64,000 nt of DNA from Rhodoferax sp. PAMC 29310 (GCF_017948265.1 NZ_CP072852.1:4216001-4280000), one strand, 5' to 3'; shown: positions 1 to 8,978, counted from the first letter of the stretch. Made by a program: numbers and translations. The notes: generated by a model from the letters alone, not told the origin.

Positions 1-270
1 CACATGCCGCACTCATTGGACCTGCTTGACCGCGAGGGATAGATGTATGTACATCGCTACTGGCAGCGCTGCGGTCATTGCTGCGGAAAAAGCCATCGGG
101 CCGCAGATGCGACTTCATCACTTGATATGAGGCATTCAGATCAGATGGTTGGATTGCACTAGAGCAATGATGGTCGTTTGCCACGCGGACTAGACTGCCA
201 GCGATCATGCAGCAAAAGATGCGTGATGGCCTGCGAGACCGGAAGTTCACTAGTTGATGGAGAAATACTC

Positions 271-840
271 ATGGATACTGCGTCAGAAGGTAGCGCGATG
301 CTTCGCGTTTTGCGGCAGGTCAATCATGGACTTGCCGCACTCGAAAGACAGCTTCTTTCTTGGGCCATCATTGTGATGGCCGTGAACACGTTAGCTAACG
401 TAGTCGCCCGAGTGGTGTTTAGCAGCAGCATTTTCTTTTCAGAAGAACTTAATCAATTTTTGATTGTGCTGGTGACGTTTGTAGGAACCAGCGCGGCGGC
501 GCGCCAGGGGCGGCACATCCGCATGTCTGCACTAACCGACCTATTGCCTGTTAAGCAGCGTCGACTGATGTTCGCGTTCATTCAGTTAAGCACCGCGATC
601 GTCGTTGGTGCTCTGGCATGGTACGCCGTCAGCTACATATTTCGCATTCAAGCCTCGGGCCGGGTCACGCCAGCTCTGCAATTTCCGGTGTGGAGCACCT
701 TGTTATGGCTACCGCTAGGTCTGGCCCTTGCCGCCTTGCAGTTCCTGTTGGCGGCGATTGCCAATTTGCGCAGCACTGACGAAGTTTTTCTGGCACCGCA
801 TGTTCGTGAGACAGACGACGTCGACATGCCCACCATCTGA
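271..840 (+). CDS. uehB: TRAP transporter small permease (DctQ family), probable ectoine uptake subunit UehB
   Basis: Encodes a 189-residue membrane protein with four hydrophobic segments, the usual size and shape of a DctQ subunit. The small permease pairs with a large DctM permease and a periplasmic binding protein to import carboxylates or zwitterions using an ion gradient. I chose the ATG at 271 because a GGAG ribosome-binding site lies 8 bases upstream; an in-frame start at 178 would add a hydrophilic tail with no such signal. The DctM gene follows after 12 bases and the ectoine catabolic genes follow that, so ectoine/hydroxyectoine is the likely substrate. No binding-protein gene (uehA) is visible before it in the window; it may lie further upstream. 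The ectoine assignment rests on context. Confidence 0.8.
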   Translation: MDTASEGSAMLRVLRQVNHGLAALERQLLSWAIIVMAVNTLANVVARVVFSSSIFFSEELNQFLIVLVTFVGTSAAARQGRHIRMSALTDLLPVKQRRLMFAFIQLSTAIVVGALAWYAVSYIFRIQASGRVTPALQFPVWSTLLWLPLGLALAALQFLLAAIANLRSTDEVFLAPHVRETDDVDMPTI

Positions 841-852
841 GGAATAAAAGTC

Positions 853-2133
853 ATGGCCCTCACAATTTTTCTTGTCATGTTATGCCTGCTTCTGATGGGC
901 TTCCCGATGATGATCCCCATGCTGGTTGCAACTTTTGTCGGATTTTTTGTCTATTTTCCGATGCTCAAGACCGACATCATCGTCCAGCAAATGATCAGTG
1001 GTATCAGTCCGGTAGCGTTGATAACCGTGCCCATGTTCATACTTGCCGCTGACATTGTTACTCGCGGCCATACGGCGAATCGTCTGCTTGATCTGGCCAT
1101 GACCTTCTTTGGTCACTTGCGTGGCGGCCTCGCTGTGACGGCAGCTGTGGCCTGCACCATGTTCGGGGCGATCTCGGGTTCAACTCAGGCTACTGTCGTT
1201 GCTATTGGCGGGCCGATACGCCCCCGGATGCTGAAGGCTGGCTACGAAGACAAGTTCACCACCGCCTTGATCATCAATGCCGCCGACATCGCCTTTCTGA
1301 TTCCGCCGAGCATCGGAATGATCGTATTCGGTATCGTTGGCAAAGTTTCCATTGCCGAACTGTTTTTGGCAGGCATCGGGCCGGGTCTGCTAATTCTGTT
1401 GATGTTTAGCACCTACTCCGTTTGGTACGCATGGCGCAAGAATATTCCGATATTGCAGCGGTCAAGCTGGGCAGAGCGGCTTCGTGCGGTTCGCAAAGCC
1501 ATCTTGGCAGGCTTGTTTCCGGTGTTGATTGTTGGCGGCCTCTATGGGGGCTACTTCAGCCCAACCGAAGTTGCGGCGGTTGCCGTACTCTATGCGTTCA
1601 TTCTTGAGGTGTTTATTTATCGCGCGGTCAAACTCGCGGATATTCCCAAAATTGCGTACTCGACGGGATTGATTACCGGCATTGTTTTTGTGTTGGTGGG
1701 TGCCGGATCGGCTTTTTCTTGGATTATTTCCTTTGCGCAGGTGCCACAGCAGCTGATAGCCGGGTTGGGCTTGGCCACCGCCGGCCCATACACCATTTTG
1801 CTGGCCATCTCGGTGGCCTTTTTCATCGGCTGCATGTTCGTTGACCCAATCGTCGTCACACTGATTTTGACGCCGATTTTTATGCCTTTGGCGAGAGCGG
1901 CCGGAATTGATCCGGTGCTGGTGGGCACGATTGTCACGTTGCAGATGGCGATCGGCTCCTGTACGCCGCCGTTCGGGTGTGACATCTTCACCGCTTGCGC
2001 CATTTTCCGAAAACCCTACATAGACGTCATTCGAGGCACCCCACCATTCATTTTGATGCTGCTGGTTGTTTCACTGCTGCTGGTCCTGTTTCCAGATATT
2101 GCGTTGTTGCTTCCACGACTTGCGTACCGCTGA
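853..2133 (+). CDS. uehC: TRAP transporter large permease (DctM family), probable ectoine uptake subunit UehC
   Basis: A 426-residue protein made almost entirely of hydrophobic helices, matching the 12-TM DctM permease that forms the transport channel of TRAP systems. It shows the typical repeated Gly/Pro-rich half-helices, for example around FGAISGSTQATV and, in the C-terminal half, MAIGSCTPPFGCDIF. A good AGGA ribosome-binding site precedes the ATG. It sits 12 bases after the DctQ gene and 14 bases before eutA, consistent with a single transcript for uptake and breakdown of the same solute. DctM family membership is clear; the ectoine substrate is inferred from the neighbours. Confidence 0.87.
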   Translation: MALTIFLVMLCLLLMGFPMMIPMLVATFVGFFVYFPMLKTDIIVQQMISGISPVALITVPMFILAADIVTRGHTANRLLDLAMTFFGHLRGGLAVTAAVACTMFGAISGSTQATVVAIGGPIRPRMLKAGYEDKFTTALIINAADIAFLIPPSIGMIVFGIVGKVSIAELFLAGIGPGLLILLMFSTYSVWYAWRKNIPILQRSSWAERLRAVRKAILAGLFPVLIVGGLYGGYFSPTEVAAVAVLYAFILEVFIYRAVKLADIPKIAYSTGLITGIVFVLVGAGSAFSWIISFAQVPQQLIAGLGLATAGPYTILLAISVAFFIGCMFVDPIVVTLILTPIFMPLARAAGIDPVLVGTIVTLQMAIGSCTPPFGCDIFTACAIFRKPYIDVIRGTPPFILMLLVVSLLLVLFPDIALLLPRLAYR

Positions 2134-2147
2134 TAGGCAGATTCCCC

Positions 2148-2915
2148 ATGCACATAGAAACAATGTCACTTTCAGTTGACGGTCCTGCTCCAAAGGAACA
2201 TGCCCGCATCGGCCTGATTGCACTGGCCACCGATCTCAACAGCGAGGCGGATCTGCGCCGCATGCTGCCATCTGACGTCGATCTGTACTGCAATCGGGTG
2301 CGCAACGCCAATCCGATTAGTCTTGCGGCGCAACGCTTGATTGAGCAAGAAATACCGCGCGCTGGTTGTGATTTGCTGCCGGGGCTGGACCTGGATGTGA
2401 TGGTGTTTGGCTGCACCTCGGCGACGATTGCTATGGGGGAGGCAAAGACGCTGGCCTTGCTCGCGCAGTCGCACCCTTCACGCTACCAGACGACACCGGT
2501 AACTGCGAGTCTGGCAGCGCTCGCGCACCTCGGCGCGCGACGGATCTCCATACTCACGCCCTACCGGGCGGACGTCAATCTGGCTCTCGGTGAGTATTAC
2601 GAAAGCCGTGGCCTGGAGGTCATTAACGTGTCGGGACTCGACATGGACGATGATTACGCCATGACCGCATTGAGCCCGGAACTAATTGTTGCAGCGGGGC
2701 TTCGAGCGATGGCGCCAGAGGCTGAAGCACTGTTTATCTCCTGCACGGCCTTGCGTTCCAGCCTTGCAGTTGAGCGGCTGGAAGCAGCGCTGGGCCGCCC
2801 GGTCGTCACCAGTAATCAGGCGATCATCTGGCATGCACTGAATCTGATGAACCACCCGGCAACGTCCGCACCCGGACGTATTTTCAATATGCCATCACAG
2901 AGACAAGAAGCATGA
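2148..2915 (+). CDS. eutA: ectoine utilization protein EutA (Asp/Glu racemase fold)
   Basis: A 255-residue protein of the aspartate/glutamate racemase, maleate isomerase and arylmalonate decarboxylase superfamily. Two half-sites each carry the expected cysteine in a G/S-C-T context (VFGCTSAT and FISCTALR). Family members with this context in ectoine gene clusters are called EutA and have been proposed to act on hydroxyectoine or its open-ring product, for instance as a racemase. The exact reaction is not visible in sequence. The ATG at 2148 was chosen over an in-frame start at 1995 that would overlap the permease by 46 codons. Its stop overlaps the eutB start in an ATGA junction, implying translational coupling. 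Confidence 0.8.
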   Translation: MHIETMSLSVDGPAPKEHARIGLIALATDLNSEADLRRMLPSDVDLYCNRVRNANPISLAAQRLIEQEIPRAGCDLLPGLDLDVMVFGCTSATIAMGEAKTLALLAQSHPSRYQTTPVTASLAALAHLGARRISILTPYRADVNLALGEYYESRGLEVINVSGLDMDDDYAMTALSPELIVAAGLRAMAPEAEALFISCTALRSSLAVERLEAALGRPVVTSNQAIIWHALNLMNHPATSAPGRIFNMPSQRQEA

Positions 2916-3886
2916 CCCAAGACATCGGACTGATTGATTTATATCGAGCGCGCCAGCGACTGATCGGTCACGTTTTGCGCACGCCGCTACACCATTCACC
3001 CAAACTTTCCCTGTTGACCGGCGGCGCCGTGCATCTCAAGCTTGAATGCCGGCAGATCACGGGCAGCTTCAAGCTACGCGGTGCCACCAACGCTTTGCTC
3101 AGCCTCGATTCAGACCGTCGCGCACGTGGCGTCATCGCGGTATCAACGGGTAATCATGGTCGTGCACTGGCCTACGCAGCACACCAGCTTGGCGTGCGAG
3201 CCGTTATCTGCATGTCTGAAATGGTCCCGAGCAATAAAGTCGAGGCCATTCGAGCTCTGGGTGCCGAGGTTCATATCACTGGGGTCAGCCAAGACGAAGC
3301 CGAGCATGAAGTTGTGCGCTTGGTCAATGAGGAGGGCCTGACACTTTTGCCTCCTTTTGACCATCCCGATGTCATCGCCGGGCAGGGCACGGTGGGTCTT
3401 GAATTGCTGGAAGACCTACCGAGCATTGACACGGTCTTGGTGCCACTGTCTGGCGGCGGGCTGTTGGCCGGCGTTGCGCTGGCACTCAAGAGTGCCTCAC
3501 CGAAAATTCGTGTCATTGGCGTCACGATGGAGCGTGGCTGTGCAATGCATGCGAGTCTCCAGGCGGGCCGGCCCGTGCAGGTGCAAGAATTGGAGACGCT
3601 GGCCGACTCGCTAGGCGGCGGCATTGGTCTGGATAACCGCTACACCTTCAGGATGGCGCAGTCGCTTGTTGATGACACGGTGCTGGTCACCGAGGACGAG
3701 ATTGCCACTGCAATTCGACACGCCTATCGTGAAGAACAGGTGGTTGTTGAAGGCTCAGGCGCGGTTGGAATCGCTGCTTTGTTGTCGGGTCGGGTCGTCG
3801 CGCCCGGCACCACCGCCGTCTTGCTGGGCGGCGCGAATATTGATATGGACTTGCATCGGCGCATCATTGGCACTGACCAGGCGTAG
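2912..3886 (+). CDS. eutB: hydroxyectoine utilization dehydratase EutB (threonine dehydratase-like)
   Basis: A 324-residue fold-type II PLP enzyme. The PLP-binding lysine is at about residue 54 in the motif GSFKLRGA, and the phosphate-binding glycine loop is the SGGGLLAG stretch near residue 180. Length and motifs match threonine/serine dehydratases. Immediately after eutA and within an ectoine locus it fits EutB, thought to take part in converting hydroxyectoine or its derivatives to the ectoine pathway. It starts in a 4-base ATGA overlap with eutA. A generic threonine dehydratase is the alternative, but the gene order strongly favours EutB. Confidence 0.83.
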   Translation: MTQDIGLIDLYRARQRLIGHVLRTPLHHSPKLSLLTGGAVHLKLECRQITGSFKLRGATNALLSLDSDRRARGVIAVSTGNHGRALAYAAHQLGVRAVICMSEMVPSNKVEAIRALGAEVHITGVSQDEAEHEVVRLVNEEGLTLLPPFDHPDVIAGQGTVGLELLEDLPSIDTVLVPLSGGGLLAGVALALKSASPKIRVIGVTMERGCAMHASLQAGRPVQVQELETLADSLGGGIGLDNRYTFRMAQSLVDDTVLVTEDEIATAIRHAYREEQVVVEGSGAVGIAALLSGRVVAPGTTAVLLGGANIDMDLHRRIIGTDQA

Positions 3887-4019
3887 CATGGCGGTGAAGA
3901 CGTGACCTTTCCGATTAGCAATGAATCTGCCGATGGGTCGGTTCGAATTTTCACGCAAGTCACAGCGACAAATGTTCTGAAAATGGTTGAATCTCGGAAA
4001 ATGCAGGGGGGCACTGAAA

Positions 4020-5417
4020 ATGGACGGTTGGCACAAAGCACTTGCTTCGGTTCGAAGCGGTGAATCAAAATTCAAGGTACTCGTCAAAGCGATTGCCGCC
4101 GACATTGACAACGGTACCTTGAAGGAAGGGACACGCCTTCCTCCTCAGCGAGAGTTGAGTCAGAAGCTCGGCATCAGCGGGCAGACCGTCACAAACGCTT
4201 ATAAAGAACTCGAGCAGCATGGGGCGATTCGCTGCGAAATCGGGCGGGGTAGCTTTGTTGCGAAACGCGTGACTGAAAAAGTCGCGACCTATATGCTGGA
4301 CCGGGCCGATCGCTCGGTAATTGATTTTTCCATCGCGACAATCGTATATACACCTGAACATGACCACTTTTGGCGAGAGGCCTGCGCTGCCCTCGCAGTC
4401 CAACCCGATCACCCCTGGATGCGCTTGTGTCGTCCGATTGCCGGGTTCGACTACCACCGGGCCGCTGGTGTCCAGTGGTTGGCCTCGCTTGGCATGGAGA
4501 CCTCTATCAACACGCTGCTCGTCACCAACGGTGCCTCCCAGGCATTGTTTCTCGCGCTTGCCTCGTTGGTCAGTACGGCAGATGTTGTTCTCTGCGAGAA
4601 CCTCACTGACCACGGCGTCATCGGTTGCGCCCAGGTGCTCGGTTTTACGCTCAAGGGACTAGACACTGACGAGTATGGAATTCGGCCAGATCATTTTGAG
4701 GACATGTGTGCCAACGAGCGGATTACTGCACTGGTATGTACGCCGAACCTGAATAATCCTACCGGTTCGCTCATGCCTGACTCGCGCCGCCGGTCAATTG
4801 CCCGTATCGCCGAGCGCTATGGCGTCTACGTCATAGAAGACGATGTTTATGGCCCCTTGCTTTCGCAACCCCCGCCTCCGATCAGTAGTTATCTTCCGGA
4901 CTTGGGGTTTTATTGCACCAGCTTTACCAAGTCGGTTCTGACGGGTCTGCGCGTTGGCTATTTAAGTATGCCCAGGCGCCTTGCGTTGCGCGTCGAAAGT
5001 ATCCTGCGCGTCACGAGCTGGATGGCCACCCCCTTGCTGGCAGAAGTTGCAACTCGCTGGATCGGCGATGGTACGGCTCAGCGGCTGATCGAGATCCAGC
5101 GCACTCGACTGGCCGAGCGTCACCGAATGGTGCGAGATGTGCTGGGCGAGTTTGTATTGGGGCAACAACAGCCGACTGCGCTATCTGTGTGGCTGGGTAT
5201 ACCGAAACATTGGCAGCTCGACAGTCTTGTACAAGAATTGAGAAACCGACATATCGCTGTCACCTCGCCCGATCCTTTCCTTGTGGCTGGAACGCCCCGA
5301 CCGAATGCAATTCGTGTTTGTCTCGGTGCGGAAGGCGGTGATCCGCGAATTAATGAAGCGCTGCTGACCATCGCCAGCGTCTACCTTCAGTACCCAAGGG
5401 TGAACGACTACCCGTAA
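4020..5417 (+). CDS. enuR: MocR/GntR-type regulator EnuR of ectoine catabolism
   Basis: A 465-residue MocR regulator: an N-terminal GntR winged helix (about residues 15-85, with LPPQRELSQKLGISGQTV) joined to a class I aminotransferase-like domain. The latter keeps NPTG (about 246-249), EDDVYG (about 273) and the PLP-anchoring lysine at 304 in SFTKSVLTG. In ectoine degraders EnuR binds breakdown intermediates through this PLP and derepresses the catabolic genes. The ATG at 4020 follows an AGGGGGG ribosome-binding stretch; a TTG 11 codons upstream lacks one. The gene interrupts the eut genes between eutB and eutC with about 100-130 bases of non-coding DNA on both sides, so it probably has its own promoter region. 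In the clusters I recall, enuR more often lies upstream of the uptake genes. Confidence 0.85.
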   Translation: MDGWHKALASVRSGESKFKVLVKAIAADIDNGTLKEGTRLPPQRELSQKLGISGQTVTNAYKELEQHGAIRCEIGRGSFVAKRVTEKVATYMLDRADRSVIDFSIATIVYTPEHDHFWREACAALAVQPDHPWMRLCRPIAGFDYHRAAGVQWLASLGMETSINTLLVTNGASQALFLALASLVSTADVVLCENLTDHGVIGCAQVLGFTLKGLDTDEYGIRPDHFEDMCANERITALVCTPNLNNPTGSLMPDSRRRSIARIAERYGVYVIEDDVYGPLLSQPPPPISSYLPDLGFYCTSFTKSVLTGLRVGYLSMPRRLALRVESILRVTSWMATPLLAEVATRWIGDGTAQRLIEIQRTRLAERHRMVRDVLGEFVLGQQQPTALSVWLGIPKHWQLDSLVQELRNRHIAVTSPDPFLVAGTPRPNAIRVCLGAEGGDPRINEALLTIASVYLQYPRVNDYP

Positions 5418-5519
5418 TGCACTAGGACAACTCAAACAGTAGTGGGGGCGCACTAGACTCATTCTTAGAGCAATGGCCCGCCGGTTCAGCGCTATTCACC
5501 CCTGTTGAAAGAGTCCCAG

Positions 5520-6512
5520 ATGCAAAAAGTTTTATTGTTGAGTGAGTCAGATCTGCGGGCGTGCGTAGATCTTGACGCCGACGCGATCAATTGCATTGAG
5601 CAGGCGTTCCGCGCCCTCGCCACCGGCGATGTGATCATGCCGCCCATATTGCGTTTGGACATTCCAGCCCATCATGGGGAGGTCGATGTCAAGACGGCCT
5701 ATATGCCAGGGCTTGACGGTTTTGCGGTCAAGATTAGCCCTGGCTTTTTCGAGAATCCAAAACTGGGCCTGCCCAGTCTTAGTGGCCTGATGGTGTTGTT
5801 ATCCGGACGAACCGGGGTTTTGGAAGCATTGCTTCTGGATAACGGCTATCTCACGAGCATTCGCACCGCTGCTGCCGGTGCAGTTGCCGCACATTGGCTA
5901 GCGCGGGCGGACGCCAAGCGCGCGGCAATTATTGGGGCTGGGGCACAGGCCCGTCTGCAGTTACGGGCGCTGCTGCTGGTCCGGCCGATCGAGTCAGCGT
6001 CAGTGTGGGCTCCGACCTTTTCGCGGGCACAGGACTTTGCACGCGAGATGAGCCAGCAACTGGGAATTCCGATCCACCCCTGCACTGACATCGACACGGC
6101 AATGGCTGACGCCGACATCGCCGTCACCACCACCCCCAGTCAGCAGCCACTCATTGAATTGCGTCACTTGCATGCCGGTCTGCATATCACCGCGATTGGC
6201 TCGGACGCTGAGCACAAGAATGAGATCTCGCCAAACGTGATTGCCTCGCCAGCGCGATACTTTTGTGATCGATTGAGCCAAGTGCGTGTGCTCGGCGAAC
6301 TGCATCACGCGATAGGCGCTGGTCTGGTCGGTGCCGATGCAGCGATGCCTGAACTGGGACAGGTGATTGCCGGTCAAAGTCCGGGCCGAACGAATGCGGA
6401 AGAAATCACGATTTGCGATCTCACAGGGACCGGCGCACAGGACACTGCAATTGCCACCTTCGCCTACAGCCGCGCGATGCAAGCCGGGTATGGAACGTCC
6501 TTCGACGGATGA
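5520..6512 (+). CDS. eutC: ectoine utilization protein EutC (ornithine cyclodeaminase/mu-crystallin family)
   Basis: A 330-residue protein of the ornithine cyclodeaminase/mu-crystallin family, with the nucleotide-binding Rossmann motif AAIIGAGAQA in the middle and the N-terminal substrate-binding half preceding it. In ectoine loci this member is named EutC and is thought to help interconvert hydroxyectoine-derived intermediates; its reaction has not been settled to my knowledge. The ATG at 5520 was preferred to an in-frame TTG five codons earlier. Its TGA stop is embedded in the ATGA that starts the first eutD, implying translational coupling. Confidence 0.82.
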   Translation: MQKVLLLSESDLRACVDLDADAINCIEQAFRALATGDVIMPPILRLDIPAHHGEVDVKTAYMPGLDGFAVKISPGFFENPKLGLPSLSGLMVLLSGRTGVLEALLLDNGYLTSIRTAAAGAVAAHWLARADAKRAAIIGAGAQARLQLRALLLVRPIESASVWAPTFSRAQDFAREMSQQLGIPIHPCTDIDTAMADADIAVTTTPSQQPLIELRHLHAGLHITAIGSDAEHKNEISPNVIASPARYFCDRLSQVRVLGELHHAIGAGLVGADAAMPELGQVIAGQSPGRTNAEEITICDLTGTGAQDTAIATFAYSRAMQAGYGTSFDG

Positions 6513-7726
6513 ATGACGCCATGCACCCAACCATACCCAATTCCAGTCCTGTTGAAATGCCGTTTCAACCGGCTGAATACGCGCAACGTTTGGCTAAAAC
6601 ACGCGCGGCGATGGCGCAGCGCGGCATTGAGCTGCTGATCGTCACCGACCCGACCAATATGGCTTGGCTAACCGGCTATGACGGGTGGTCTTTTTATGTG
6701 CACCAGTGTGTGCTGGTAGGCCTGGAAGGGGAGCCGATCTGGTTCGGTCGCGGACAGGATGTCAATGGCGCCAAACGAACCACGCAACTGTCGCAAGACA
6801 ACATGGTCGGTTACCCTGACCATTACGTGCAGTCAGTAGATCGGCACCCGATGGACTACCTGGCGCTGGAAGTGATTGCCGCGCGCGGCTGGCAAGCCCG
6901 GCGTATTGGTGTGGAGATGGACAACTACTATTTCAGCGCGGCCGCCTATGCAGCGTTGCAAAAGCACCTGCCCCAAGCCCACTGGATTGATGCAACGGCG
7001 CTGGTGAACTGGCAGCGCGCGATCAAATCGCCTCAGGAGATCGCCTACATGCGCATCGCCGCCAAAATCGTCGAGCGCATGCACAACATGATTGTCCAAA
7101 CCATTGAGCCAGGCATGCGCAAGAACGACTTGGTCGCAAAGATTTACGCCACCGGTATCGGCGGTGCAGAGGGCCACGGCGGCGACTACCCGTCCATCGT
7201 GCCGCTGCTGCCCACCGGGGCAGACGCTGCCGCCCCCCACCTGACGTGGGATGACAAACCGTTTGAACGCGGCGCCGGCACATTCTTCGAAATTGCAGGG
7301 TGTTACCGCCGCTACCACTGCCCGCAGTCGAGAACGGTTTACTTGGGGCGTCCGCCGAAACACTTTGTTGACGCCGAAAAAGCCGTTGTCGAAGGCATCT
7401 TTGCGGGTCTGGAGGCCGCCAAACCAGGCAACACCTGCGAAGACATTGCCAACGCTTTCTTCGCGGTGCTGCGTCGCAACGGCATCGAAAAAAGCAGCCG
7501 CTGCGGCTACCCCATCGGTGCGAGCTACCCGCCCGACTGGGGCGAGCGAACGATGAGCCTGCGCCCGGGTGACCGCACGGTACTTGAGCCTGGCATGACG
7601 TTTCACTTCATGCCAGGAATCTGGCAGGACGACTGGGGCATCGAGATCACCGAAAGCATCCTCATCACCCCGACCGGCGCCGAGGCGTTTTGCCAGACGC
7701 CCCGCCAATTGTTCGTCAAGGAGTGA
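6509..7726 (+). CDS. eutD: ectoine hydrolase EutD/DoeA, copy 1 (M24 peptidase-like)
   Basis: A 405-residue member of the M24 (creatinase/prolidase-like, pita-bread fold) family. It has the creatinase-like N-terminal domain (residues about 20-170) and a catalytic domain with EIAGCYRRYHCPQSRT and the C-terminal EPGMTFHFMPGIW and IEITESILITP stretches. EutD/DoeA opens the ectoine ring to N-acetyl-diaminobutyrate. The start at 6509 overlaps the eutC stop; a second ATG at 6521 is possible. A second copy follows 57 bases downstream. The last 300 codons of the two copies and the 12 bases after the coding end are identical in DNA, while the N-terminus and one short internal patch differ. Confidence 0.85.
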   Translation: MNDAMHPTIPNSSPVEMPFQPAEYAQRLAKTRAAMAQRGIELLIVTDPTNMAWLTGYDGWSFYVHQCVLVGLEGEPIWFGRGQDVNGAKRTTQLSQDNMVGYPDHYVQSVDRHPMDYLALEVIAARGWQARRIGVEMDNYYFSAAAYAALQKHLPQAHWIDATALVNWQRAIKSPQEIAYMRIAAKIVERMHNMIVQTIEPGMRKNDLVAKIYATGIGGAEGHGGDYPSIVPLLPTGADAAAPHLTWDDKPFERGAGTFFEIAGCYRRYHCPQSRTVYLGRPPKHFVDAEKAVVEGIFAGLEAAKPGNTCEDIANAFFAVLRRNGIEKSSRCGYPIGASYPPDWGERTMSLRPGDRTVLEPGMTFHFMPGIWQDDWGIEITESILITPTGAEAFCQTPRQLFVKE

Positions 7727-7734
7727 CTTCGATG
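6824..7734 (+). repeat. identical direct repeat, unit 1 (eutD copy 1)
   Basis: This 911-base stretch is repeated exactly, as far as I can read, at 8068-8978, an offset of 1244 bases. It covers the 3' three quarters of eutD, the stop codon and the first bases beyond, ending at the shared ACTTCGATG. A further near-identical stretch lies upstream (about 6587-6753 against 7831-7997, with a handful of mismatches). A diverged patch at about 6754-6823 separates the two. Confidence 0.93.
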
Positions 7735-7782
7735 ATCGATATAGCAACGCCACAACATTGCAATACCAAACGAGAGGCAGAC

Positions 7783-8970
7783 ATGAGTGAAAACACAAAG
7801 CTACCCTTTGAGCGCGTCGAATACACACAGCGTTTGGCTAAAACACGCTCGGCGATGGCGCAGCGCGGCATTGAGCTGCTGATCGTCACCGACCCGACCA
7901 ATATGGCTTGGCTAACCGGCTATGACGGGTGGTCTTTTTATGTGCACCAGTGTGTGCTGGTAGGCCTGGAAGGGGAACCGATCTGGTTTGGTCGCGGGAT
8001 GGACGGCAATGGGGCGGATCGCACCACCTATATGTCACCTGAGCACATCGTGCGTTACCCGGACCACTACGTGCAGTCAGTAGATCGGCACCCGATGGAC
8101 TACCTGGCGCTGGAAGTGATTGCCGCGCGCGGCTGGCAAGCCCGGCGTATTGGTGTGGAGATGGACAACTACTATTTCAGCGCGGCCGCCTATGCAGCGT
8201 TGCAAAAGCACCTGCCCCAAGCCCACTGGATTGATGCAACGGCGCTGGTGAACTGGCAGCGCGCGATCAAATCGCCTCAGGAGATCGCCTACATGCGCAT
8301 CGCCGCCAAAATCGTCGAGCGCATGCACAACATGATTGTCCAAACCATTGAGCCAGGCATGCGCAAGAACGACTTGGTCGCAAAGATTTACGCCACCGGT
8401 ATCGGCGGTGCAGAGGGCCACGGCGGCGACTACCCGTCCATCGTGCCGCTGCTGCCCACCGGGGCAGACGCTGCCGCCCCCCACCTGACGTGGGATGACA
8501 AACCGTTTGAACGCGGCGCCGGCACATTCTTCGAAATTGCAGGGTGTTACCGCCGCTACCACTGCCCGCAGTCGAGAACGGTTTACTTGGGGCGTCCGCC
8601 GAAACACTTTGTTGACGCCGAAAAAGCCGTTGTCGAAGGCATCTTTGCGGGTCTGGAGGCCGCCAAACCAGGCAACACCTGCGAAGACATTGCCAACGCT
8701 TTCTTCGCGGTGCTGCGTCGCAACGGCATCGAAAAAAGCAGCCGCTGCGGCTACCCCATCGGTGCGAGCTACCCGCCCGACTGGGGCGAGCGAACGATGA
8801 GCCTGCGCCCGGGTGACCGCACGGTACTTGAGCCTGGCATGACGTTTCACTTCATGCCAGGAATCTGGCAGGACGACTGGGGCATCGAGATCACCGAAAG
8901 CATCCTCATCACCCCGACCGGCGCCGAGGCGTTTTGCCAGACGCCCCGCCAATTGTTCGTCAAGGAGTGA
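7783..8970 (+). CDS. eutD: ectoine hydrolase EutD/DoeA, copy 2 (M24 peptidase-like)
   Basis: A 395-residue paralogue of the preceding gene with the same M24 fold and the same proposed ring-opening activity on ectoine. The ATG at 7783 follows a GAGAGGCAG ribosome-binding stretch; an upstream in-frame ATG at 7732 lacks one. It differs from copy 1 in the first 20 or so residues and in about 25 residues near positions 75-100 (for example GMDGNGADRTTYMSPEHIVRY against GQDVNGAKRTTQLSQDNMVGY). It is otherwise the same. The two may act as related subunits or isoenzymes, or one may be redundant. The eutE gene starts 5 bases after its stop; EutD and EutE are known to work as a hydrolase-deacetylase pair. 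Confidence 0.85.
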   Translation: MSENTKLPFERVEYTQRLAKTRSAMAQRGIELLIVTDPTNMAWLTGYDGWSFYVHQCVLVGLEGEPIWFGRGMDGNGADRTTYMSPEHIVRYPDHYVQSVDRHPMDYLALEVIAARGWQARRIGVEMDNYYFSAAAYAALQKHLPQAHWIDATALVNWQRAIKSPQEIAYMRIAAKIVERMHNMIVQTIEPGMRKNDLVAKIYATGIGGAEGHGGDYPSIVPLLPTGADAAAPHLTWDDKPFERGAGTFFEIAGCYRRYHCPQSRTVYLGRPPKHFVDAEKAVVEGIFAGLEAAKPGNTCEDIANAFFAVLRRNGIEKSSRCGYPIGASYPPDWGERTMSLRPGDRTVLEPGMTFHFMPGIWQDDWGIEITESILITPTGAEAFCQTPRQLFVKE

Positions 8971-8978
8971 CTTCGATG
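8068..8978 (+). repeat. identical direct repeat, unit 2 (eutD copy 2)
   Basis: Second unit of the exact repeat starting at 6824. The repeat ends at the ATG of eutE; in the first unit the equivalent ATG opens a non-coding spacer before eutD copy 2. This is what is expected if the tandem duplication junction lay at the eutD/eutE boundary. Confidence 0.93.

Noticed and set aside
1..270. Possible end of a TRAP binding-protein gene (uehA) at the left edge
   Set aside because: The frames that end here are short and show no binding-protein features; not enough sequence to support a call.
6833..7828. Long antisense open frame opposite eutD copy 1, repeated opposite copy 2 (8077-8991)
   Set aside because: It mirrors the coding frame of eutD, has no ribosome-binding site or family resemblance, and recurs only because the DNA beneath it is duplicated.
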